The notes under the pieces: generated by a model
Seen by the model: only the letters and a program-made list of their open reading frames with translations
Database searches by the model: none
Told to the model about the DNA's origin: nothing
Assembly (NCBI GenBank): GCA_036745245.1
Contig: DAIOGN010000001.1
Coordinates: forward strand, 15,770 to 79,769
Direction of reading: 5' to 3'
Origin: DAIOGN01 sp036745245
GTDB lineage: Bacteria > Zixibacteria > MSB-5A5 > JAUVRN01
Length of the DNA: 64,000 nt
Shown: piece by piece, positions 26,156 to 36,782 of the stretch
How the letters are laid out: every line of letters begins with the position of its first letter
Numbering within the stretch: the stretch's first letter is position 1
Translations under genes and position numbers: made by a program

Positions 26156-27138
26156 GCCGCACGCGTGTCATCATTGGTATTGTCGTCGTGGTGATAGTCG
26201 CGATCGGCTACGCCATGGACCGGCACGCCCGGTCCGAGCCGGCGCGCCTGTCGGCCGTGGATGAGCCTGCCACGCGGTCCAAGCCCCGTCCCGTGCCCCC
26301 GGCGCCCACCTCGCGCGACGGCGCCGGCAGACCCTGGGTGGCGCTCGAGCCTCCGTCGAAGTTGCGGCCCCGCCTGGGAGCGCATGCCGCGTGCGTGGTC
26401 GACGAAGAGTCGGGCAGCGTACTCTATGGGCGACGCTCCGACGAGGTGCGCCCGGTCGCCAGCATGATCAAGCTGCTCACGGCACTGACGTATCTCGAAT
26501 CCGGCGGCGACCTGAACGGCGAAATTGAAATCACCCCCGAGGACGCGCAGGGAGCCGGCAAGTCGATCCTCTGGAAGGGACATCGCTTCCGCGCTCGCGA
26601 CGTGCTCTACGCCGCGCTCATTTCCTCCGAGAACCGGGCAGCGCGTGCCCTCGCCCGGTCCACGCCGTACACGGAGGAAGAGTTCATTCAGCGCATGCGG
26701 GATCGCGCGGCGCGCATGGGCTGCACCACGTTTCAGGTGGTCGAACCTACGGGGCTGTCGGAGTTGAACGTGGCTTCGTCCACGGACGTGGCACGGCTGT
26801 TGATCAACGCCGTGTCAAATCCCACCATCGCGCGCATCCTCCAAACGTACAGGCACGAATTCCGGGCCATCAACAAGCCGAGGAAGCTGTACCGCCTCAC
26901 CAACAGCAATCGCATGCTGAAGTCCAAATACAAGGTGTCGGGCGGCAAGACGGGCTACATCGTGGAGGCCGGATATTGCCTGGCCAATCGCATTGAAACA
27001 CCACAGGGGCCGATCGTGACCGTGGTCATGGGATGTCGGTCGAACTCTTCACGGTTCACCGAGACACGAAACCTCATCGAGTGGGCTCAGAAGTACCGCG
27101 CGCGCGCCCACACCTTTTCGCAGGCCGGGGTCACATGA
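26152..27138 (+). CDS. D-alanyl-D-alanine carboxypeptidase (S11 family)
   Basis: Penicillin-binding serine peptidase that trims the terminal D-Ala of peptidoglycan stems; 328 residues. An N-terminal membrane helix (about 5-22) anchors it, followed by a proline-rich linker. The three active-site motifs are present: SxxK in ASMIKLL, SxN in SSENRAA and KTG in GGKTGYI. GTG 26152 overlaps the DUF72 stop by four bases. It links the coupled chain to cell-wall metabolism. Confidence 0.92.
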   Translation: MSRTRVIIGIVVVVIVAIGYAMDRHARSEPARLSAVDEPATRSKPRPVPPAPTSRDGAGRPWVALEPPSKLRPRLGAHAACVVDEESGSVLYGRRSDEVRPVASMIKLLTALTYLESGGDLNGEIEITPEDAQGAGKSILWKGHRFRARDVLYAALISSENRAARALARSTPYTEEEFIQRMRDRAARMGCTTFQVVEPTGLSELNVASSTDVARLLINAVSNPTIARILQTYRHEFRAINKPRKLYRLTNSNRMLKSKYKVSGGKTGYIVEAGYCLANRIETPQGPIVTVVMGCRSNSSRFTETRNLIEWAQKYRARAHTFSQAGVT

Positions 27139-27458
27139 GCCAGCCGAAAGGAACGCCTGTGGCCAAACCAAAATCGCCCGAACCCACCCTGGGCGAGATC
27201 CTCTCGGGCGTCGACATTATCGGCACCATACTTCACCTCGATCTGCCGAAGCTGGAGCAGCAGATTCAGGAAATCAAAGCACTCGTCACGCCGGTCCGCA
27301 CTCCGGATCGCCCGGTGCAGGGCCTCGACGCCGATCTCGCCGCCGTACTCGAAGATCTCAAGGAAACTCTGCAGCTCCAGAACGAGCGCCTGCTCTCCCT
27401 GGAGCGAAGGCTGTCGCATCTCACCACCGTCTGCGAACAATGGAACAGCGCGAAGTAA
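27135..27458 (+). CDS. small hypothetical protein with coiled-coil
   Basis: A 107-residue protein without known family. The N terminus is polar, then LDLPKLEQQIQEIKALV, and the C-terminal third (LEDLKETLQLQNERLLSLE) has the heptad pattern of a coiled coil, so oligomerisation is likely. ATG overlaps the carboxypeptidase stop (ATGA) and the end overlaps the rhodanese gene by 19 bases, which supports translation. No signal peptide or membrane helix. Confidence 0.65.
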   Translation: MSQPKGTPVAKPKSPEPTLGEILSGVDIIGTILHLDLPKLEQQIQEIKALVTPVRTPDRPVQGLDADLAAVLEDLKETLQLQNERLLSLERRLSHLTTVCEQWNSAK

Positions 27459-27799
27459 AACCCATTCGGCTCATTTCCGTTTTCGATCTGAAGAAGAAGA
27501 TGGACGACGGGCCGGACGGCTGGCTGGTTGACGTACGCTCGGCCGACGAGTATCGAACCCTGCATGCGCCGGGCGTGAAATGCGTAATTCCGCACACGGA
27601 AGTCGCTTCGTCCCTGGAACATCTTCCCGCCGACCGCACCACGCCCATTTTTCTCATCTGTCGCAGCGGCAATCGCTCGGGCAAAACGGCCCGACTCCTC
27701 ACCGATCTCGGATTCTCCGAAGTATTCAACGTGGCCGGCGGAATGCTGGCGTGGGTGGAGATGGGATTGCCCACCGAGCGCGGGCCCGGCGTACTCTAA
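27440..27799 (+). CDS. rhodanese-like sulfurtransferase
   Basis: Single-domain rhodanese, 119 residues, cytoplasmic. The catalytic cysteine lies in the loop FLICRSGNRSGKTA, preceded by the family strand WLVDVRSADEYRTLHAPG and followed by VFNVAGGMLAWVEMG. Members carry persulfide sulfur for various acceptors; the partner is unknown. Last gene of the chain that starts at 22079, followed by two tRNA genes. Confidence 0.9.
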   Translation: MEQREVKPIRLISVFDLKKKMDDGPDGWLVDVRSADEYRTLHAPGVKCVIPHTEVASSLEHLPADRTTPIFLICRSGNRSGKTARLLTDLGFSEVFNVAGGMLAWVEMGLPTERGPGVL

Positions 27800-27888
27800 C
27801 GCTCGCACAGAGCGCGCTCGCAGGTCACTCGGCGCCGGGAATGGCCCTTGACGGGGCCCCGAGCCGCTTTAAATTACCCGCTTCAAGT

Positions 27889-27964
<76 letters not shown>

Positions 27965-27994
27965 TAATTTTTGCAGTTGGTTTTGGAGTTTCGT

Positions 27995-28067
27995 GCCACC
28001 GTAGCTCAGTCGGTAGAGCAGCGGTTTCGTAAACCGCAGGTCATCGGTTCGAATCCGATCGGTGGCT
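27995..28067 (+). tRNA. tRNA-Thr (CGT)
   Basis: Acceptor GCCACCG pairs with CGGTGGC, D-arm AGCTCAGTCGGTAGAGC, anticodon stem GCGGT/ACCGC with loop TTCGTAA giving CGT, T-arm GGTTCGAATCC. CCA is not encoded, unlike in the tRNA-Phe 30 bases upstream; the two share nearly the same acceptor stem. Confidence 0.95.
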
Positions 28068-28115
28068 TTTCAAAGGCGCTTCCGCCCCGGCCTCACGGCC
28101 CCATGAAGGCAGACA

Positions 28116-28592
28116 TCAGACGCCTTTGTGGGGCCTCACCAGCCGACGTCTCAGCAGGCCCAGCATGTACTCTTCCGACAGGCCGTCGGCTGTGCGCAAC
28201 GTGGGGGCCACTGGCTGGGACAACTTCCGCTCCCGCCAGCACACCACGCGACCCAGGGAATCGGTCTGCGGCTCGATGCGAGCCCAGGCACGTGCGCGGT
28301 CTTCGTCAAGCTCGGAGACGTACAGCGTGCCCTCGGAGGTCTCTTCGAATCGATAGCCCAGGCTCTGAATGGTCAGAGTGAGGCGCGCGGGCGAACTGTC
28401 GCCGGGCCCCGAGACGCTCACCTTGGAGGGTGCAGTCTGGTTGTAGATGCCCGCAGCGTGCTCGAGGGCATCCGCCAGGAGATGCAGCATGGCGCCGTGG
28501 CCGTGTGAAGCGCGGTCGGCGCCGGTCGGGAGCGGGAGCGGCGGCAACGAAACAGGCTTGCCGGGCGCACCGCGACGCCTCTTGAATTTCAC
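28116..28592 (-). CDS. hypothetical protein
   Basis: A 158-residue protein I cannot assign. It has a basic N terminus (KFKRRRGAPGK), a proline-rich linker, then a mixed alpha/beta stretch (LTLTIQSLGYRFEETSEG, LYVSELDEDRARAWAR) and a basic C terminus. GTG 28592 is the likely start. The 112 bases upstream (28593-28704) are AT-richer than their surroundings, with several CTAG/TCTAAC-like words and a possible -10 (TAGAAT) close to the start; no clear terminator or RNA was seen there. Confidence 0.55.
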   Translation of the reverse strand: MKFKRRRGAPGKPVSLPPLPLPTGADRASHGHGAMLHLLADALEHAAGIYNQTAPSKVSVSGPGDSSPARLTLTIQSLGYRFEETSEGTLYVSELDEDRARAWARIEPQTDSLGRVVCWRERKLSQPVAPTLRTADGLSEEYMLGLLRRRLVRPHKGV

Positions 28593-28704
28593 TTTTCTAG
28601 TATTCTAACGTGGTGAATCTGGTTGTCGTCTAGAGTAGTCTAACTAAGGACTGTAACCGTAGAGTACGATACCGGGCCGAAATCCGCAAGCCCCTAAGTT
28701 TAAC

Positions 28705-29493
28705 TCAACCCGCGGCTACCGGCTGGGCCGCCTGCGGTTCCACCCGACGGTGTTGGCCATGATCACTCCAGAGAAACAGGCCGGGACCCTCCGGGCCGAA
28801 TTTTCCAAAGCTGAAGTGCCGCATCCAGTCTCCCGCCACCAGCCACTGTCCCTCGGGCCAGACGAGGTGCAGGGGCTCGTGCAGATGGGCTGTGACCAGC
28901 ACGTCGGCGCCCTGAAGCAACCGCCGACGCGCCGCCTGTGCGTTGTCCCTCAGGGCACGTTGCGTGAGAGGATGACGTTTCTTTCCGTAGCCCGAGACGC
29001 GGCGGGCCAGCGGAAACCCCAGATCGGGGGAAAGCATTTGAAACAACCGAATCGAGACGGGATGCCGAAGCACCGAACGCATGAGTCGATACGCGTGCTC
29101 ACGCGGCAGCCAGCCGTCGCCGTGGCGAAAGATCACGCGAGCGCTTCCGGCTGTGAGCGCGCACTCTTCGGCATGGAATTGTACCCCCAGCTCCTCGCGC
29201 AGGTAGCGGCCGGCCCAGAAGTCGTGATTGCCGGCCACGTAGTGAACCTCGCACCCTTCGCTCACCAGACGCCGCAGGGCTTCGAGGTGGTCCAGGTGCA
29301 GGCTGGGCACGGCATGGCGGAACTCGAACCAGAAGTCGAACAGATCGCCCACGATCACGAGCCGGCCGTGCGTGGCGGCCACGTGCTCCCAGAACGCGTG
29401 CAACCGGGCCGACTTCGTCTTCTCCAGGTCGGCCGAATCGGCGCCGAGGTGCGCATCCGACATGAAAAACAAAGGTGCGTGGTCCGCGCTCAT
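28705..29493 (-). CDS. lpxH: UDP-2,3-diacylglucosamine diphosphatase
   Basis: Calcineurin-like metallophosphoesterase making lipid X in lipid A synthesis, peripheral on the inner membrane; 262 residues. Metal-binding motifs are complete: SDAHLG (12-17), GDLFDFW (49-55), GNHD (88-91), RHGDGW and TAHLHEPL near the C terminus. The insertion lid between them has the LpxH character (REHAYRLMRSVLRHP). This supports a Gram-negative envelope. A TATATT box only eight bases before the ATG, with no ribosome site, suggests a leaderless transcript. LpxH-like phosphoesterases of other function cannot be fully excluded. Confidence 0.85.
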   Translation of the reverse strand: MSADHAPLFFMSDAHLGADSADLEKTKSARLHAFWEHVAATHGRLVIVGDLFDFWFEFRHAVPSLHLDHLEALRRLVSEGCEVHYVAGNHDFWAGRYLREELGVQFHAEECALTAGSARVIFRHGDGWLPREHAYRLMRSVLRHPVSIRLFQMLSPDLGFPLARRVSGYGKKRHPLTQRALRDNAQAARRRLLQGADVLVTAHLHEPLHLVWPEGQWLVAGDWMRHFSFGKFGPEGPGLFLWSDHGQHRRVEPQAAQPVAAG

Positions 29494-29501
29494 GGTGTAG
29501 G

Positions 29502-29507
29502 AATATA
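29502..29507 (-). promoter_or_regulatory. -10 box of lpxH, leaderless spacing
   Basis: TATATT on the minus strand, eight bases before the lpxH ATG. The -35 region is not clear. Transcription would start at or next to the start codon. Confidence 0.45.
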
Positions 29508-29530
29508 GCGGCCGACGGGGAGGGGCTGCA

Positions 29531-30463
29531 GTGAAAAGCGTGGGGTGGGTGGATTCACCCGAGTTCGACTTGCATCACCACGACGAGGGACACCCCGAGT
29601 GTCCCGAGCGGCTCATCGCGATTCGATCCGGATTGTCAGCGCGCAACCTCGACTCGCGGCTTCTGCTTGAGCCCGCACGTCCCGTGGACCGGTCGCTGCT
29701 CGAGCGACTGCACGCGCCGAGCTACATCGAGATCGTACGATCCCTGTGTATGCGCGGTGGCGGTCGGCTCGACGCCGACACCTCCGTGGTGCCCGAATCG
29801 TGGGACGCGGCACTCAAATCGGCCGGTGCCGTGACGCAGGCGGTGACAAACGTAGTGGCGGGTGCGTGGCAACGCGCCTTCTGCTCGGTACGGCCACCCG
29901 GGCATCATGCCACCTTCGCGCGTGCGATGGGGTTCTGCCTGTTTGGCAATGCCGCGCTCGGAGCGCAGGCTGCCCTCGATGCCGGCCTGAAGCGAGTGGC
30001 CATCCTCGACTGGGACGTTCACCACGGCAACGGCACACAGTCGCTGTTCTGGGATCGTGGCGATGTACTCTTCGCGAGCTGGCACCAGTACCCGTTCTAT
30101 CCGGGAACGGGTCGCGCCGACGAAATCGGCGAGGGTGCGGGCCGCGGTTTCACAGTGAACTGCCCCCTGCCCGCGGGCGCGGGGGAGCTCGAGTACCTGT
30201 CGAGCTGGTCTGAGAAGATCCTGCCGGCCCTCGAAGCCCACCAGCCGGAGATGGTGATCATCTCCGCGGGATTCGATTCCGACCATCGTGATCCCCTGGG
30301 CGGGCACACGCTTCGCGCGGCGTCGTACGAGAAGCTCACCGCCCGTGTGGTGGAGTGGGCCGACCGCCACTGTGCGGGGCGTGTAGTGTCGGTGCTGGAG
30401 GGAGGCTACTCTCTCGAAGCCCTGGATGAAGACGTGGCCGTACACGTGGCCGCGCTGCTCTAG
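29531..30463 (+). CDS. histone deacetylase-like amidohydrolase
   Basis: Zinc amidohydrolase of the arginase/deacetylase fold (310 residues), the bacterial group acting on acetylpolyamines or similar. Active-site features: the RPPGHHA loop with the tandem histidines, zinc ligands in DWDVHHGNGTQ, the PGTGRADE segment, and the second zinc Asp in SAGFDSDHRDPLGG, then the GG(Y) oxyanion-type end LEGGYS. Start is GTG 29531 with GAGGGG upstream. Divergent from lpxH (37 bases). A palindromic element starts on the base after its stop. Confidence 0.92.
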   Translation: MKSVGWVDSPEFDLHHHDEGHPECPERLIAIRSGLSARNLDSRLLLEPARPVDRSLLERLHAPSYIEIVRSLCMRGGGRLDADTSVVPESWDAALKSAGAVTQAVTNVVAGAWQRAFCSVRPPGHHATFARAMGFCLFGNAALGAQAALDAGLKRVAILDWDVHHGNGTQSLFWDRGDVLFASWHQYPFYPGTGRADEIGEGAGRGFTVNCPLPAGAGELEYLSSWSEKILPALEAHQPEMVIISAGFDSDHRDPLGGHTLRAASYEKLTARVVEWADRHCAGRVVSVLEGGYSLEALDEDVAVHVAALL

Positions 30464-30480
30464 TTGGGGTCAGACCCCAA
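30464..30480. repeat. palindromic element TTGGGGTCAGACCCCAA
   Basis: A perfect palindrome apart from its central base, with eight-base arms. It starts on the base after the deacetylase stop and ends one base before the stop of the convergent dehydrogenase gene. The same core forms both arms of the larger element at 12504-12570, again starting right after a stop codon. Its location between convergent genes would suit a hairpin terminator. Confidence 0.85.
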
Positions 30481-30481
30481 C

Positions 30482-31811
30482 TTACAGCTTGATGATCTTC
30501 TGCCGGCCGTCGCGCACTTTGCCGGTGGCGTTGCGTGCGTCGAACACAAGCTTCGCGTCGGCCACCACCTGGTTGTAGTCCACGTTGGTGTGATCGGTGA
30601 GAATCACCACGATATCGGCCCGGCTCAGTTCCGCCTTCGTCAGCGGAACCGATTTCATCTTCATGTCGTCCAGCGATACCTGGGGAACGTAGGAATCGTG
30701 GTACTTCACCTGCGCGCCGTCGCGTTCCAGAAGCCTCAGCACATCCAGGGACGGTGACTCGCGGATGTCGTCGATGTCGCGCTTGAAGGCCACGCCGAGC
30801 ACCAGCACCTTGGTTCCCGACACCGCCTTCTGCCGAGCGTTGAGCGCGCGGGCGATGCGTTCCACCACGTACTCGGGCATGTGGGTATTGATGTCGCCCG
30901 CCAGTTCGATGAACCGGGCGTAATAGTTGAGACTGCGCAGCTTCCACGACAGGTAGTGCGGATCCACGGGTATGCAGTGCCCCCCCAGCCCGGGGCCGGG
31001 GTAAAAACGCATGAAGCCGAACGGCTTGGTGGCGGCGGCGTCGATCACTTCCCACACGTCGATCTTCAGACGGTCGCACATGAGTGCCACTTCGTTCACC
31101 AGCCCGATGTTCACCGAGCGAAACGTGTTCTCGAGGAGCTTCACCATCTCGGCGCACTGGGTGGACGACACGGCCACCACCGAGTCGATGAATTGCTCGT
31201 AAAACGCCCGCGCCACATCCATGCATGCTGGCGAGTGACCGCCCACGATGCGCGGCGTGTTGCGCGTGCCGTACACCGGATTGCCCGGATCCACGCGCTC
31301 GGGCGAAAAGGCCAGGTAGAAGTCCTTCCCCGCTTTCAGGCCGCTCCCTTCCAGGACCGGCTTGATCAGCTCCTCCGTAGTGCCGGGATAGGTGGTGGAC
31401 TCGAGCACCACCAGCATCTGTGGGTGCAGATGCTTGGCCAACGTCTCTACAGAACTCAGAATGAAGGAAACGTCGGGATCCTTGGTTTTGGACAACGGCG
31501 TGGGCACGCAGATGCACACCACGTCGGCGTCCGCCATCACGGAGGAATCGCTGGAGGCGCGATACAGTCCCTTCTTCACCAGAGCCGCGATCGCCAACGA
31601 CGGCACGTCGGGAATGTGCGACACCCCCGCGTTGAGGGACTTGATGAGGTCTTTCCTGATTTCGTAGCCCGTGACCTTCAATCCGGCTTCGCCCACTTCG
31701 CGCGCCAGCGGCAGCCCCACGTACCCCTGCCCAATGATGACCACGTGCGCACGACGGGAGCGCAGCTTTTCCAGAATGCCCGGCCTGGACTTCGCGGGCC
31801 GGGGTTTCGAC

Positions 31812-31822
<11 letters not shown>
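30482..31822 (-). CDS. UDP-sugar (GlcNAc/ManNAc/Glc-type) 6-dehydrogenase
   Basis: NAD-dependent oxidation of a nucleotide sugar to its uronic acid, for surface polysaccharide. 446 residues with the N-terminal Rossmann motif IIGQGYVGLPLA, the central helical dimer domain, the catalytic cysteine in GLGGHCIPVDPHYL and the C-terminal LGVAFKRDIDDIRESPS. This last pattern fits the WbpA/WecC/TuaD group; exact substrate is not resolvable. It overlaps the upstream reductase gene by 11 bases. Confidence 0.92.
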
Positions 31823-33783
<1,961 letters not shown>

Positions 33784-33961
33784 CGGGATTGGCCGATGGA
33801 CGGCCACGGTTGACTCAGTGCGGAAGTCCAAGCGCGGGGAATGTGAGGGGGGCTGTCACGCGAAGACAAGGCGACGGCGGGAGTAATGTGGCATCGGGAT
33901 GCCGGCCCGTCGTTTCGGATCCCGGCCGCCCGCCGTCGCTTATGCCCAATTTCGCATGGCG

Positions 33962-35251
33962 TCAGGGATCGTTGAACTCGACCGACTCGAAGTCTTCCCA
34001 GTCGAGTTCGATCTCGTCGCCGTCGGGGAGTTCGATGACGATGCCTTTGTTGTCGGAGTCGACGTCGTTTGATCCTGCCAGCACATATGTCTCGCCCGAC
34101 TTCAGGCGGACTTCGGTTTCGTTGCGGGACTCACGGTGGATCGATTCGATGAGCGAGAAGGGGATTTCGAGTTCTATGTCTTCGTATTCGCCGTCGAGAA
34201 ACTCCCACGTGTTCCGCTCGTCGAGATCCCAGAGGACAAATCCGGTAAACGATTCCCCCTGATCGTCGGTGACCGTGCCGTGGAGTCGCTGGCCGCCGTC
34301 GAAGTCGGAATAGGGCCGTGACGGAGGCGCGGGGTCGAACACCACCCGTTCGAACTCGTCCCACGTCACCTTCACCACGCCGAGGCCCGGCACCAGAACG
34401 TCGATGCCGCGGTTGTCGCTGTCCACGTCGTTGGTGCCCGTCAGCCGCAGTTGCGTGCCGTCGGTGAGGGTCACCCGCGACGCGCGGGAGCTGGAGCGCT
34501 CAATCTCACGGATTTCACTGAAGGGGATATGGTGATTGTCGTCCGGGGTTTCGCCATCGAGCGTGTCGGTCACCAGGGCCTCATCGCGATCCCACGTGAT
34601 GTACCCGGTGAACCCACCGGCCGAGGTTTCCACCAGGCCGTACAACCTGTCGGCGTCGCGTCCCTCATCGGGGCCCGCCGAAAACTCCACGAGTTCGACG
34701 TCGTCCCACGACACGTCCACGTCGCCTCTGTTCTGGTCTGTTACAATGAGGCTGCGCATCGATTCACCGAGGTCGGTGCCCGTGGCCTGGATCTCCACGC
34801 GCTCTCCGTTTTTCAGCTCCACGCGGATGCGGCTTGAACTCCTTCGTTCGATGGAGGCCAGGTTTCCAAACTGAATTTTGAAGGGGTGATGCGTCCAGTA
34901 GCCGTCTTCGTCGCCCACGGACAGGCCCAGAATCTGCACTCCGCTGAAGCCGCCCTCCACCCACACCTTCTCGCGTTTTTCCGCGTCGAGGACGTCGTCC
35001 CAGAACACCTCGTTGACGTCCCAGCGAATCGCTCCGGTGTAAGACCGCCCCGACTCAAGATGAATGGTGCCGTAAATATCGCCACTGGCCCGGAGGGTTC
35101 CGGGCGAAAGCAACGCCACACACAGGGCTGTGGCGCAGAAGACAAGGGCACCTCGAATGGGTGAACGCAGACAATCGGACAGGCCCCTGCCACTCTGCGG
35201 CGGGGCGGGCGAATAGACCGGGCCCGGGAGCCCGGCAGCGGGAAACGTCAT
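33962..35251 (-). CDS. secreted protein with three tandem beta-rich repeats
   Basis: A 429-residue exported protein; the signal peptide is preceded by a long N-terminal extension (hydrophobic core about 35-50, end near LRASG), so the real start may lie downstream. It contains three repeats of about 110-130 residues. Each opens with a G-x-V/I ... F/Y-TG-(A/Y/F)-I/V-x-WD unit (YTGAIRWDVNE, FTGYITWDRDE, FTGFVLWDLDE), continues with a strand ending in IPFS-I-x-x-IxR, then LxxGxxxxLxGxND(V/D)DSDN-x-GI in repeats 2 and 3, and closes W(D/E)(D/E)FE-x-V-x-F. Acidic, no known family, possibly Ca-binding. Divergent from radA. Confidence 0.72.
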   Translation of the reverse strand: MTFPAAGLPGPVYSPAPPQSGRGLSDCLRSPIRGALVFCATALCVALLSPGTLRASGDIYGTIHLESGRSYTGAIRWDVNEVFWDDVLDAEKREKVWVEGGFSGVQILGLSVGDEDGYWTHHPFKIQFGNLASIERRSSSRIRVELKNGERVEIQATGTDLGESMRSLIVTDQNRGDVDVSWDDVELVEFSAGPDEGRDADRLYGLVETSAGGFTGYITWDRDEALVTDTLDGETPDDNHHIPFSEIREIERSSSRASRVTLTDGTQLRLTGTNDVDSDNRGIDVLVPGLGVVKVTWDEFERVVFDPAPPSRPYSDFDGGQRLHGTVTDDQGESFTGFVLWDLDERNTWEFLDGEYEDIELEIPFSLIESIHRESRNETEVRLKSGETYVLAGSNDVDSDNKGIVIELPDGDEIELDWEDFESVEFNDP

Positions 35252-35345
35252 AGGGTGCCTTGGATACGCATGGTCGCACGGGGAGTTGCAGCGGAGGCAA
35301 AATCACATTCGGCAGGAGTCTGTTCCCGCAGGGTCGGTCGCCGGC

Positions 35346-35351
35346 TATATT
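35346..35351 (+). promoter_or_regulatory. -10 box of radA, leaderless spacing
   Basis: TATATT eight bases before the radA ATG; a TTCCCG hexamer stands 17 bases upstream (weak -35). No ribosome binding site is present, so the mRNA would be leaderless. Confidence 0.45.
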
Positions 35352-35359
35352 GGCCGGCC

Positions 35360-36727
35360 ATGGCGCGAATCCAGAGCCTCTACGCCTGCACTCAGTGCGG
35401 CGCCACATCCCCCAAATGGCTGGGGAAGTGCCCCGACTGCGGCGAGTGGAACTCCTTCCAGGAGGCGCCGGCTCCCATTAAAACCAAAACGGTACAACGA
35501 GTTACGCTAACTCGCCCGCCGGAGTTTCTGGCAGAGATCAAGGGGTCGGGCGCTCCGGTGCAACCAGCCGGCCTCCCGGAATTCGACCGGGTGCTGGGGG
35601 GCGGGTTCGTTGCAGGCTCGATCCTCTTGCTCGGAGGAGAACCCGGGATCGGCAAGAGCACTCTGGTGCTTCAGGCGGCCGACGCTTTCGGGAGGCTTCG
35701 CGGTCCGGTGCTTTATGCCTCAGGTGAGGAATCATCTGGCCAGCTCAAGAAGCGCGCCGAACGCCTGGGAATCCGCGGCGACACCGTGGCCGTGCTCCCT
35801 ACTTCAAGCCTCGAGGAAATGCTCTCGGCTCTCGAGACCATGAAGCCTGCGCTTCTGATCGTGGATTCCGTGCAAACTACAGTCAGCGCACTGCTCGAGT
35901 CACCCGCAGGCACCGTGAGTCAGGTGCGAATGGTCGCAGGTGCACTCGCAGCAGCCGCCAAACCCACCGACACGGCCGTGCTCCTGGTGGGCCATGTCAC
36001 CAAAGACGGAACACTGGCCGGTCCCAAGGTGCTGGAGCATCTCGTGGACGCCGTGCTCTATCTCGAGTCCGATTCGTCGAAGCAGTATCGCATTCTGCGC
36101 TCCGGAAAAAATCGCTTCGGCTCCACCGATGAAATCGGTCTGTTCGAAATGACAGGCGCCGGAATGGTGCCGGTGAAAGACCCGTCGCACTTGTTCCTGA
36201 GTGACGAACGCGGGGCGCGCGTGGGCTGCGCGGTCGTGAGCGCGGTGGAAGGTTCGCGACCGCTGCTCTTCGACCTGCAGGGCCTGGTGGCGCCGGCCGG
36301 GTTCGGCACACCGCAGCGCGTACCGCGCGGCTTCGACAACAAGCGGCTGGCGATGCTTCTGGCGGTGGCCGAGCGCAAAGGCGGGCTGTCATTCTCGGGG
36401 CAGGATGTGTTCCTCAACATCACGGGCGGATTGCAGGTGGACGAGCCCGCCATCGACCTCGGAGCGTTTCTGGCGCTGGCGTCATCCCTTTTGAACGTGC
36501 CCGTTCCGGCCCGCACCATGATCTCAGGTGAAGTGGGGTTGAGCGGTGAAATCCGCGCGGTCGCCCAGCTTCCCCGCCGATTGGGCGAAGCCGCCAAGCT
36601 CGGTTTCAAGACAGCCGTGGTGCCTGAAGCCAACCGCGACGCTTTAACCGCAAAGGATTCTTCGCTGCGCCTGGTGCAGGTGGCCAACGTCGGCGACGCG
36701 CTGGCCTGGCTGAAGAACGACGCTTAG
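35360..36727 (+). CDS. radA: DNA repair protein RadA (Sms)
   Basis: DnaB-like helicase aiding branch migration in recombination; 455 residues. The N-terminal zinc finger (CTQC ... CPDC, about 10-27) is followed by Walker A GGEPGIGKST, Walker B LLIVDSVQT, the RadA-specific KNRFG and a C-terminal Lon-protease-like domain (from about 290) without catalytic serine. ATG 35360 fits the conserved MARIQSLYACTQCG; earlier starts in frame lack homology. Convergent with the kinase gene. Confidence 0.96.
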   Translation: MARIQSLYACTQCGATSPKWLGKCPDCGEWNSFQEAPAPIKTKTVQRVTLTRPPEFLAEIKGSGAPVQPAGLPEFDRVLGGGFVAGSILLLGGEPGIGKSTLVLQAADAFGRLRGPVLYASGEESSGQLKKRAERLGIRGDTVAVLPTSSLEEMLSALETMKPALLIVDSVQTTVSALLESPAGTVSQVRMVAGALAAAAKPTDTAVLLVGHVTKDGTLAGPKVLEHLVDAVLYLESDSSKQYRILRSGKNRFGSTDEIGLFEMTGAGMVPVKDPSHLFLSDERGARVGCAVVSAVEGSRPLLFDLQGLVAPAGFGTPQRVPRGFDNKRLAMLLAVAERKGGLSFSGQDVFLNITGGLQVDEPAIDLGAFLALASSLLNVPVPARTMISGEVGLSGEIRAVAQLPRRLGEAAKLGFKTAVVPEANRDALTAKDSSLRLVQVANVGDALAWLKNDA

Positions 36728-36782
36728 GCAGGATTCAAAACGCTGAAGGCGCGTGCCTCACCCGCCCGCGACTCCCCACGCA

